A DNA stretch of 64,000 nt. It comes from Tragulus kanchil. Lineage: Eukaryota > Chordata > Mammalia > Artiodactyla > Tragulidae. A program made the position numbers and the translations under genes. The DNA is taken from the NCBI GenBank assembly GCA_022376925.1, contig JAIOJX010000005.1, forward strand, positions 10,754,501 to 10,818,500, read 5' to 3'. Positions 36,144-46,300 of this stretch are shown here, piece by piece. The first letter of the stretch is position 1. The number at the start of each line of letters is the position of its first letter. The notes under the pieces were generated by a model that had not been told where the DNA came from, made no database searches, and saw only the letters and a list, made by a program, of their open reading frames with translations.

Positions 36144-37094
36144 GCCATTTTGGTGTTCTCTGAAATTTAAACAAAAGAGGATAGCCCTTTTCCACCACAG
36201 AGTTTTTGTCAAAGGGAAAAGACACCAAAGTCATGGACATTTGTAAACTTTCCTTCTACTTATTTCCCTGTGACTATTCTGTAACGATCTAGCGTGACCC
36301 AGGGTTGTCTTTCTGCGCCAGAGTCTGGGGTCTGCTCATGGCCTTTGGTTTTTTTGACCAAGAAGGTAGAAAGCAAATCTTGTGCTCTTAACCATGTCAG
36401 AGCAGAAAATGCTAACAGGTTTGGGGCATATAAGGATCTGTCTGGAAACATTATGTTCTGAGTTCTGGGCGGCCTTTCCTGTGAGGTTGTTCATTCATTC
36501 ATCTAATACATAGTAAGTGAATTCATAAAGTGAGCATCTCCTGTCAGGTACTGTGAGGGACTGGAAATATCATGTTGAGCAGAGACAAAAGGGTCCTCTT
36601 CAGGAAAACTTACATCCTGGTGGGCAGATAAATTGAATGAAACAAACAGAAATACCCTGGGAGTCTTCACAGGGGTACCTGCCATGGGGCTCAAAAGCCT
36701 GTATCGGCACATGGGATCTCACCAAGGGGAGGCAGGGGGAGCTTGGGGCTGAGAAGGCTGCCTGAGGAAGCGACAACTGAGTTGAAACCGGAAGGATGAA
36801 AAAGGAGTTACCGAGACCCCGTCCAAGCTCGAACAACAGGCCCATGAATCAGAGACCAGGTGTTGAGGCAAGGAATAAGGACTTTATTCGACTGATGGAG
36901 ACAATGGTAGATCTGGATACCAGGTTCTTTTACAGATCAGAGATGGTGAGGCGGTGAGGAAACTAAGTAAAAAGGCCATTAATCTTGCAAGTTTCTCCTA
37001 GAATGGCAAGCTAATTATGTTAATTTCTCCCTTCCTGTCTTCTACAGGTGGAAAGGATTCTGAACGAAAACACTTTAACATTCTATCTGGAGTA

Positions 37095-37225
37095 GTTACT
37101 TGACCGCCTTGTGCCTCAGTTTCCCTACCTGTAAAGTGGGAATAACTATGCATTTTATCGGGTGGGAAAGATTTTAATTTGTTAAGACATGTGAAGTTCT
37201 TAGAGGTGTCTGGTACACAGTGTCA
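37095..37225 (+). mobile_element. MIR relic
   Basis: GTGCCTCAGTTTCCCTACC, TGTAAAGTGGGAATAACTATG and GTGTCTGGTACACAGTG follow the MIR order. Confidence 0.7.
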
Positions 37226-37552
37226 TATACATGTTATAGAAAACAGCAGCCAGATAGTAAGACTCTTCTCCAATTTTCTTGAACTCCACAGAGCGCTGGA
37301 GCCTGGTGCAGCTGCAAGAGGGGCTCCAAAGTGAACTGGATTTCCAGCCAAACCGAGGGAAGTGGTTGAGGTCAGAGTTGGGAAAACGAATACTAACCTA
37401 ATATCGCATGCACCCAAGTTCTCAGACCACTTCCCTTTAGGAACAGAGGCCAGTCCAGAAACAATTCTATTCTGGGAATTAACGCTAGTGGCAAGCCCAA
37501 ATCAAAGACAAAAAAAAAAAAAAAAAAAAATGACTGATTGGAAAGGCAATCA

Positions 37553-37686
37553 GACGGGAAGATCCCCTGGAGAAGGAAATGGCAACCGACTCCAGTGTCC
37601 TTGCCTGGAGAATTCCAGGGACAGAGGAGCCTGCCGGCCTATACAGTCCACGGGGTCACAAAGAGTTGAACACGACTGGGCGGAGC
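37553..37686 (+). mobile_element. Bov-tA SINE, 3' part
   Basis: GATCCCCTGGAGAAGGAAATGG through CACAAAGAGTTGAACACGAC. Lacks the tRNA-like head. Adjoins the CpG island. Confidence 0.85.
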
Positions 37687-37739
37687 ACAAGGCACAGGGA
37701 GCCATGCAGGTTCCAGAGTCCTCGAGGCCTTGAAACTGT

Positions 37740-38760
37740 TCCCTTGCGACGCGGGGTAAGGATCTCAGCGCTGGCCCTCGGCTTTGGTGGGCTGGCCTGG
37801 GAACCCGGCGAACCCGCTCTGAAAAGAGCCTTTCAGGGAAAGCCGCCCGTATACTTAAAATGGTCCGTCTCCGCGTGGTGCGATCCAGCTGCAAGCTCAA
37901 GGCAGCAAGCAGTTCCTCTTTCGCGACACATCTGGGAAACTCGCAAAGACGAAGCAAGAGCCCGTCCCCTCTCCCGCCCGGCCATTCGGCCCCTAAGAAA
38001 GAAAGAAACCATCTTGCGTGATGGTGACCGGGCCCAGGCAGGGCGTGCAGGGCTCGGGAGCCCGACCCGCGGGGCTCTCCGGCAGGGGCCGCTGCAGCCG
38101 GGCAGGCGGGCCAAGCCGCTCCGCCCCCGGCCTCGTCATCCCGCCCCCAGGCCGGGGCCGCCGCGGCTGGGGCCTCCTGCAGGTGCGTGTGCGCCGCGCC
38201 GGGCCGGGCCCTCCGTCGCCTTCCTGGGCGACCGAGCGCAGGGACCCGGTGGGGACCCGGGCCTCCCCGGGCGGAGGCAGGGCCAGCCCGTCCAGGGCGA
38301 GCACGCGCGGCCCAAACGCAGCGGTCCCGGGGTCCGCGAGGGTGGGGAGGCGAGGGGACAGGGAGCGGGCAGAGGCGAGGGGGGCCGGGGGAGCGGGAGG
38401 AAAGAGGCATCGGGGGAGGGAGGGCAGCGGCCCCGCTTCGGCCGTGGCCCCGGGAGGATCAGCCCTGCGGAAGCCGGCGGCCTGGTGTCTTCCCTGCCCG
38501 GCGCGGGGCGCGGGGACGGGGCCGCTGCGGCCCGGGAGACGAGGGAGGGGACAAGAAACGACGCTGGAAAGTCAGGCGCCTGGGGCGGGTGGCCCTGGAA
38601 GGCCGCGGCGAAGCGGGGATTGCTGGGGGACTGCGAGGAAGAGGAGGGTGCCCCCACCGAGTAGAGTCTCAGGGCACTGCAGCTGCCCGAGTGGCAGATG
38701 GGGTGGCCTGGGCCGGGCGGTGGGCCTGGGGCAGCAGCCGGGTTCAGGCATCATTTAAAG
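37740..38760. promoter_or_regulatory. SIRT5: CpG island, likely SIRT5 promoter and non-coding first exon
   Basis: Very GC- and CpG-rich, unlike the AT-rich flanks, and about 5 kb upstream of the first SIRT5 coding exon. Coding exon 1 has its own acceptor at 43239, so a non-coding upstream exon is required. CTCCTGCAG/GTGCGTGT at 38182/38183 is one possible donor. The assignment is inference from position. Frames of 361 and 286 codons on opposite strands here show no recognisable protein. Confidence 0.6.
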
Positions 38761-39273
38761 CCGCAGCCGCTGGGACTTCCTGGGCTCTCCGGCTCTAGGG
38801 TCAAGACGTGGGCAGAAGGGAGCAATAGGAGCCCAGAGGGATGCTGCCCTGAGGCTTTGTAGAGAGGTCTGGGGAGCTCTCCAGTGTTTGTATTGGTTGT
38901 CTGAGAGGGGAACTGTGTGTTGGACATCGGAGAGGGCATGTGTCTTGAAGCCCTGGCAGGGCAGGCGATCCAAAGAGGTAGGAGGAAGACCGGAAGAGGA
39001 TGGCGTATGGAAACCAGGAGCAGCAGTTCTTGGAGCGATGATCAAATGGGTCAGAGGCTGGGCCTGATCGAGTTGGGCCATTCAATTTAGCAAGGTGGAG
39101 GAGGCTGGTGACCAGGTGGTAGACTGGGGAGAGGGAGCGAGTCCCCTCACGTTGATAGCTGGGGGCTGGTGTGTTCATTTGTGTAGGTCCTAGGTGTTCC
39201 AGAAGTATTTATTGAACACCCATGTACGTTTTTGCAGCTCCTTCGCAATGTACTTAGGTGTATTTTATTTTAT
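38761..39273. other. Downstream flank of CpG island, likely SIRT5 first intron
   Basis: No element recognised. Purine-rich on the + strand. Intron status is inferred from position only. Confidence 0.4.
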
Positions 39274-39574
39274 TTTGGGGGGAGTGGGTGGGGTGGGGAG
39301 GGAGGGGGGCAAGCGGGCCACTTCTATTGGTCTTTCATTTATCTGTTTTCATCCATCTTTGTTCTTTGGCTCCTGTGGGCCTCCCATCGCAGTGGCCTCT
39401 GTTGTTGCAGAGCACCGGCTCTGGGCGCATGCGCTCCAAAACTCCGGCTGAGTGATTGGACACATGGGGCCAGCCGCTCCGCGGCGCGTGGGATCTTCCC
39501 AGGCCAGGGCTCGAACCGGCGCCCCTTGCACTGCAAGGCAGTGTATTTACCCACTGGACCACCAGAGGAAGCCC
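39274..39574 (-). mobile_element. CHR-like SINE, full length
   Basis: G-rich tail complement at 39277-39318 and head ACCAGAGGAAGCCC at the right. GCGCATGCGC at about 39427. Confidence 0.9.
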
Positions 39575-40104
39575 TAGATGAATGTTTTAAAAATGCTTTT
39601 CTGTCTCGATTTCCTACTATAACCTTAGGTTGATAGTATTTTTCAGAATTGGTGGGGTGCCCCATTTCAACAGGGAGCATCAAGACGTTTTTATTTTCTA
39701 ATTCTGTAGGTGATTTTCCTGTTTCACAGGAAAGCTTGGTTCATTTCATGCAGCCTCATATCAGTGTTTGAGAACCTATCCTGCACCCAGAAAGGCCCCA
39801 GTGGCTAATGAAGGAGCTGATTTTCTCCCCTGAGGCCTTACTTCCCACCTGAAGGTAACATCAGGCGAGGGTCATTGGTGCCGGCACCCACGGCAGCTTT
39901 CACCCCTGAGGGCTTTTGGACTAGACAACTGGAGTTCTCGCTCCTCTTACTCAGCACCGTGGGGGCCTTCGGACCCTCATGGTATTTGCTTTGGCATTTG
40001 AACCCGGCTGTGAGTTTGTGGCAGCCGGAACCTTGCCCACCCTGATCCCCCAGAAAAGCAGAGAAGGGGAGGATTCTTCCCATGAAAACTTTGCCATCAC
40101 AAGA

Positions 40105-40312
40105 GGGCTTCCCAGGTGACTTGGGGTAAAGAATCCGCCCGCCAATATAGGAGACATGGGCTGGATCCCTGGGTTGGAAAGGTCCCCTGGAGAAAGAAAT
40201 GGCTTCCCACTCCGGTCTTCTTGCCTGGAGAATCCCATGGACAGAGGAGGCTGGCGGGCCACGGTCCTGGGGTCGCAAAGAGCCAGACACGACTGAGCGA
40301 CTAAACAACAGC
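40105..40312 (+). mobile_element. Bov-tA SINE
   Basis: GGGCTTCCCAGGTGACTTGGGG, GAGACATGGGCTGGATCCC, GAGCCAGACACGACTGAGCG. Confidence 0.92.
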
Positions 40313-40604
40313 AACACATTTGAAAATAGAGGTCTGTTCCAAGCGCTTACAGTTCATGGAGATAAGTTTCAGGCGGCATTGTTCTGCACTGTGTCAAAGC
40401 TTTGTCTTTAACCTCTCCTTTACTGAGAGACTTGGAGAACATCTTGTAAGTTAATGGAAACCTTAGCAAACCAGTTCCCACATTCATTTAAAAATTTCAG
40501 ATTTTATCTAATTTCCGATTGACAGTCAGCAGCAGTTTGAAACACTCCAGCGTTTTAGTGCCTATTTACGTGTTTAACTACAAAACTAAAACTTGTAGTT
40601 TTTG

Positions 40605-40770
40605 TCACACTACAAGGCTGAGTAGTATTTCACTGGGTGAAATATCTCCGGCGATGCCCACGTCGTGGTATGGATGAACCACAGTTGGTTTACCCACTTA
40701 TAAACTGGCTGGAATATGGTTTGCTTCCAACTCTTGACCTGGCATTATCTGAGAGGCCTGTTGAACATAA
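40605..40770 (-). mobile_element. L1-like relic, antisense
   Basis: CACTACAAGGCTGAGTAGTATT, GATGAACCACAGTTGG, ATATGGTTTGCTTCCAAC resemble antisense L1 3' text. Diverged. Confidence 0.5.
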
Positions 40771-41127
40771 ATGATTTCACAGGACACCAACATCCGACAA
40801 GGCTACCCTGTGATCATGATGAATCAGCAGAAAAATAAGAGAACTCCATCATTAGGTCTGAACCCAGACATAAATAGGAACTTTGTCTAAACCACGAAAC
40901 TGACAAAACACCCTCCTCTCCTGGCTAACAGGAGGGCCTGTTGCCTCTTGACCAGTCCCAGCTCAGGCTTTCCCCTCCTTCCCCTTAGATCACATTCACA
41001 AAATACCCAGAGGAAGCTTTCCCCTGACAACATCCCGTCTAGATCAGAGCCTCCTTCCGTACCCTCCCCAACCTTGCCCAACACAAGCGCAAACCCTGCA
41101 ATAAGTCCTTTCTGGAGTCATCAAGGT

Positions 41128-41329
41128 GGGCTTCCCTGGTGGCTCAGCAGTCAGGAATCTGCCTGCCGTGCAGGAGACAACGTTTCGATCCCTGGGTAGG
41201 AAAGACCCTCTGGAGAAGGAAATGGCAACCCACGCCAGTATGCTTGCCTGGGAAATCCCATGGACAGAGGAGCCTTGCCGGCTATGGTCCAGGGGGTCGT
41301 AAAGAATGGGGCACAGCTTAGCGACGACG
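41128..41329 (+). mobile_element. Bov-tA SINE
   Basis: GGGCTTCCCTGGTGGCTCAGC, GATCCCTGGGTAGGAAAGAC, GAATGGGGCACAGCTTAGCG. Confidence 0.92.
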
Positions 41330-41530
41330 CCACCACCGCCAGCGTCACCCAGGCTCCTCGCCGTGAGCGTGTCCCTCCTGGCGCGGGCTCTGCTGCAGGG
41401 GTGTGTCTGGACTTCCACTGGACTGGAGAGCCTGAGGAAGCAAACCACACAGAAGCCAGTCTGCTGGAGATCCCTGCTTCCGCTCTCGTACATCCTGGTT
41501 CTCGTTCCTGCCACTTAACGTCTTGGGCGC

Positions 41531-42110
41531 ACTTTTTTTTTTTTTTTAACAGTTTTGTTGTTGACTGGATCACATTGACCTGAATCCCCCATCCACAGGT
41601 ATAGACACGTTCCCCTCTCCGAACCTCCCTCCCTTCTCCCTCCCCGTCCCACCCCTCCAGGTCACCACAGAGCCCACAGCCTGTTCCCCCTGCCCCCAGT
41701 GTCCACAAGTGTTTCTCTGTCTGTTTCTCCATTGCTGTTCTGCATATGCCTTTATCAGTACCATCTTTCTAGATTCCATATATCTGTGTTAGTATACACT
41801 ATTTATCTTTCTCTTTCTGACACACGCCACTGTATAATAGGTACTAGATTCATCCACCTCATTAGAACTGATTCAAGTGCATTTCTTTTTATGGCTGAGT
41901 TGTATTCCGTTGTACGTGTGTACCAGAGCTTCTTTATCCGTTCCTCTGTTGATGGACATCTTGTTTTAAACACAAATGCGTGTAAGTACTCGTGCCACTC
42001 TAGGATATTGTGCAAGTAGTCACACATGCTTTCTTTTCCGTAGCAACCACGCTGCACATCGTGAAGGCGCCGCTGTTGATTGAGCTCATCCCTGCAGACG
42101 GTCGTGTGGG
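41531..42110 (-). mobile_element. L1 3' end with ORF2 C-terminal remnant
   Basis: Antisense L1: poly-T, then CCAGGTCACCACAGAGCCC, GGCTGAGTTGTATTCCG and TGATGGACATCTTG. A minus-strand frame at 41803-42156 contains WYTRTTEYNSAIKRNALES and RWMNL, similar to the L1 ORF2 C-terminus. Truncated; not functional. Confidence 0.7.
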
Positions 42111-42589
42111 CTGTTTCTGTTCTAAAGAACAACCTTGTAGACGCATCATGTCGCATGGTGCAAGTCTCACTATTGTCAAAATGTCCAGACTTGAGATTGC
42201 CAGGCCAGAGGGCAAATGTATCTGCATTTTTAATAGCTTATCCGCCAAAGGGATTGTAAAATTTGGGGAAATGTATTTCCTATTTTCCCTCTATATAGAC
42301 TGCTAATCCTGAGTTCTTCCAGCAATTGAAGTTCTTCCCCTAGATAAAAGTCAGCTGTGTCAGTTATCCTTTGATGTCATGGATCTGAATGGTGCCTTTC
42401 TCTGTGTCTTCTTTTATAAAAACTCCTCAGGGGTAGATAAAGATTTACTAAATGCGCTTTAAGACTCACAGAATCTCCTCTTAATCCCGTTTGTTGTTAC
42501 GGTATATAGCTTTCCGGCCTAGTTCCGTTCTCAGAATTTACATTCTCATAGAAACTGTATTTTGAGTCCAAGTTGAGAAGCCAGCGGCT

Positions 42590-42850
42590 CTCACACCTTT
42601 TTAAAAGCCTCAGAACCTGTCTTTCAAGTGAATTGTCCTACTGACTCCTTCCCAAACCTCCAAGGCCGAACTTGAGCATTTCTCTGAATCCCCTGGAGAG
42701 AGATGTGGGCCCTGCTGGGAGAGCTCCTGGTTCAGTGGGTCCGGGGTGGAACCTGCGACCTTACATTTCTGATGAGACCTCAGAGGATGATGCTGATCTG
42801 GGGGCCATCCTTTCTCAACCACTGTTTACAAGTCCCTGGAAGCTGGAGAT
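42590..42850 (+). repeat. Possible hAT relic
   Basis: GAATCCCCTGGAGAGAG, CAGTGGGTCCGGGGTGGAACC, TTTCTCAACCACTG resemble a diverged MER5/MER20-type element. Low certainty. Confidence 0.35.
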
Positions 42851-42971
42851 CACATAGTGTGACCAGCCGGTTTGGGGGGGTGTTCCCGTGACCTCCATGA
42901 AGGCTGCTACTGAGGATTTCTGTTTAGGGCACTCTGACTTCTGTACATACATGTATGTGTGCACACCTGCA

Positions 42972-43160
42972 GGCATGTGAAGTCGCTTTAGTTGTGTCCA
43001 ACTGCAGGTGCCAGGCTCCTCACTCCATGAGATTCTCAGGCAAGAGGACTGGGGTGGGCTGCCATTTCCTCCACCAGGGGACCTTCCCAACCCTGGGACT
43101 GAACCCACGTCTTTTTATTGGCAGTCCGGTGCTTTACCACGAGTGCCAACTGCGAAGCCT
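42972..43160 (-). mobile_element. Bov-A2 SINE just upstream of SIRT5 coding exon 1
   Basis: Antisense: GAAGTCGCTTTAGTTGTGTCC, GAGGACTGGGGTGGGCTGCC, CTTTACCACGAGTGCCAAC. Its right end lies about 80 bp from the splice acceptor at 43239. Confidence 0.85.
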
Positions 43161-43239
43161 GTATATGTGTAGAAATGTTTGTAGACATACGAGTGTTTTT
43201 AAATTGCTTATGTTTATTTTGTGATTTTTTCCCCTAAAG

Positions 43240-43389
43240 CCTGTCTCAATAAGTAGAGCAACACAGAAAACCTCATGCCACCTTTCCGGATCGTCCCGCA
43301 CCAATTATTTTCCCAGCTGCATCGCGGTCTGAAGTCTCCAGTCTCCACACAAACCAAGATTTCCCTAACAATGGCTCGCCCGAGTTCAG
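43240..43389 (+). CDS. SIRT5: SIRT5 coding exon 1 (5'UTR part plus start codon)
   Basis: A polypyrimidine tract ends in AAAG at 43239, so the exon starts at about 43240. ATG is at 43275 and the donor GTAGGT is at 43390. It codes 38 residues plus one base: a targeting presequence starting [20 protein letters not shown], close to human [20 protein letters not shown]. An in-frame second Met (residue 33, MARPSS) is conserved. The exon lies just upstream of a tandem duplication that starts near 43462, so it is single-copy. Confidence 0.95.
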
Positions 43390-46300
43390 GTAGGTCTCTC
43401 CCACACGATGACCTCAGCTTCCCTCCCCTGCAGCCCCCTCGCTGCCTTCCTTTCCTCCATCACTGGTTCCATGTCAGGGGTGCTTGATCAGTCCAAGAGC
43501 GAGTTAGCTGTGGCCGCCATTGCCTCCTGGGGAAGGTCAGAGAGCTGGCCCCACCTGCTGAGGAGCATGCTTCTGCTTTTGCTCAAGTCTTAGCGCAGAT
43601 TGGCCGCTCCTGGAAGAAGCCCGTGCCTGGTCGACCCTGCCCAGTGGGCCAGCCAGCCGCAGGCCATGCTGGTTCACGCTGGCATCTCTGGGGTTGGGGG
43701 AAGAGAAGGGGTCTCTTCTCCCAAACTTATGAGCCCCTCGGGCCTGGCTGGTTGGGCCACAGCCTTACCCCACACGCGAGGCCCGCAGAGCCACAGTGCC
43801 CGGGAGAGCGGGTGCCCCATGCTCTGCCGGGACCCAGTCTGTGCCGCCACGAGCGACAACAGCACTTCCAAGTCTGGCTCTTCATCCTTACCCTGGGATG
43901 ACGTCCGTCTGTCTCAGGCAGAGGCTGCCCGTGGTGCCCAGGGGCTCCGCGCCGAGCCTGGGCACAGGGAGCCCTCCTGGCGGGAGAGCTGCTGCTCCTG
44001 AGGGTCTGAGGGGGGCAGGCGAATGCTGGAGGGGCGGGCGAGCCCTGGGTCCCGGAGCCCCGGCCGCAGGCTGTGACCTCGCCGCCCTGCTGCTGTGCCG
44101 TTCCCTGCATTCAGTTCCCTTCTGTTGCCCCAAGTCTCTGGGGCCGTCTTATTGGAAAGACCACGTCCCCCTTGAGCTGCAAAGGAGAGGGTTGTATCCA
44201 GAGCGGAACAGAGCGCTGGTCCAGTGAGGAGAGGCCCGCAGCCTCACCCTGGTATGAGGCCAAGGGAACCTGGAATTAGGAGGATCCTCAAAGGAAGTGA
44301 ATTTGGGGAGGAATGGTGAGGTCAGTCCTCACACCCATAAGCTTGTTATTACTTATAAGAAGGAAGATACATTTCCGTTCATTGTGTGCGTGTGTGTGTT
44401 CGATCTTGTCTGACCCTTTTTGGCCTGATGGACCGTAGCCCACCAGGGGCCTCTGTCCCTGGGATTCTCCAGGCAAGCATGCTGGAGTGGGCTGCTGTGC
44501 CCTCCTGCAGGGGCTCCTTCTGACCCAGAGACTGAGCCCAGTCTCTTGCATTTGCTGCACTGGTTCCATGTCAGGGGTGCTTGATCAGTCCAAGAGCGAG
44601 TTAGCTGTGGCCGCCATTGCCTCCTGGGGAAGGTCAGAGAGCTGGCCCCACCTGCTGAGGAGCATGCTTCTGCTTTTGCTCAAGTCTTAGCGCAGATTGG
44701 CCGCTCCTGGAAGAAGCCCGTGCCTGGTCGACCCTGCCCAGTGGGCCAGCCAGCCGCAGGCCATGCTGGTTCACGCTGGCATCTCTGGGGTTGGGGGAAG
44801 AGAAGGGGTCTCTTCTCCCAAACTTATGAGCCCCTCGGGCCTGGCTGGTTGGGCCACAGCCTTACCCCACACGCGAGGCCCGCAGAGCCACAGTGCCCGG
44901 GAGAGCGGGTGCCCCATGCTCTGCCGGGACCCAGTCTGTGCCGCCACGAGCGACAACAGCACTTCCAAGTCTGGCTCTTCATCCTTACCCTGGGATGACG
45001 TCCGTCTGTCTCAGGCAGAGGCTGCCCGTGGTGCCCAGGGGCTCCGCGCCGAGCCTGGGCACAGGGAGCCCTCCTGGCGGGAGAGCTGCTGCTCCTGAGG
45101 GTCTGAGGGGGGCAGGCGAATGCTGGAGGGGCGGGCGAGCCCTGGGTCCCGGAGCCCCGGCCGCAGGCTGTGACCTCGCCGCCCTGCTGCTGTGCCGTTC
45201 CCTGCATTCAGTTCCCTTCTGTTGCCCCAAGTCTCTGGGGCCGTCTTATTGGAAAGACCACGTCCCCCTTGAGCTGCAAAGGAGAGGGTTGTATCCAGAG
45301 CGGAACAGAGCGCTGGTCCAGTGAGGAGAGGCCCGCAGCCTCACCCTGGTATGAGGCCAAGGGAACCTGGAATTAGGAGGATCCTCAAAGGAAGTGAATT
45401 TGGGGAGGAATGGTGAGGTCAGTCCTCACACCCCATAAGCTTGTTATTACTTATAAGAAGGAAGATACATTTCCGTTCATTGTGTGCGTGTGTGTGTTCG
45501 ATCTTGTCTGACCCTTTTTGGCCTGATGGACCGTAGCCCACCAGGGGCCTCTGTCCCTGGGATTCTCCAGGCAAGCATGCTGGAGTGGGCTGCTGTGCCC
45601 TCCTGCAGGGGCTCCTTCTGACCCAGAGACTGAGCCCAGTCTCTTGCATTTGCTGCACTGGCAGGTGAATTCTCTATCACTGCGCTACCTGGGAAGCCCA
45701 GACTTTTTAAATTCTCACAGCAGCCCTGCTGTCTCAGGACCATGTTTATGCACATCCAGCAGCCCAGGAGACCCCGATAGCAGAGATCCCACTCGTGGGG
45801 ATCGGGGGAGGCGGGGGGAGGGGGCGGCAGCGTGGGGTTTAGAGCCAGCACTGCGCGCCCCCGGCTCCTGCGGAAGACGCTGGACACGCGCGTATCAGGG
45901 GCGTTTTCATCTCATGGGCAGCTTTTTATTTGGTTCTGTTGATGTATAATTTCAGGCAAGGTCAAATTTCAAACTACAGGCACTTGATTTGGGCTCTGAA
46001 GGTCCACAGGGAACGCTGGACTGACCGAGGCATTTTTCTCTTTAGATATGGCCGACTTCCGGAAGTGTTTCGCACAAGCCAAGCGCATAGCCATCATCTC
46101 GGGGGCCGGCGTCAGTGCTGAGAGTGGGGTTCCCACGTTCAGGGAGCGGAGGTTACTGGAGAAAGTGGAAGGCTCAGGTCAGTAACGTGTCCAGAACTTT
46201 GAAGGCTCTTCTGAATGAAGCTGAATCAGAACCTCCACCAGAGAGTATTTTGAAATTTACCGTAACCTTTTGTCCTGTTCTTTCTGGTATCAACAGAATC

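Larger units (their letters stand above)
34731..37127 (+). repeat. Tandem duplication 11, chained to duplication 10
   Basis: Unit 1 is 34731-35929 and unit 2 is 35930-37127, offset 1199. Unit 2 begins with a 2-base loss (TTAGGCTCAG versus TTAGGCGCTCAG). The Bov-tA element is thus seen three times (33619, 34739, 35937). Confidence 0.9.

Noticed and set aside
37579..38664. 361-codon open frame on the + strand (and 286 codons on the - strand at 37550-38410)
   Set aside because: GC-rich CpG island with long frames in several registers. Pro/Arg/Gly-rich, low-complexity translation, begins in a SINE, no family recognised.
43600..44227. 133- and 143-codon frames in SIRT5 intron 1 (repeated at 44697-45324)
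   Set aside because: Overlapping frames on both strands in GC-rich intron sequence. Repetition is due to the duplication, and no family is recognised.
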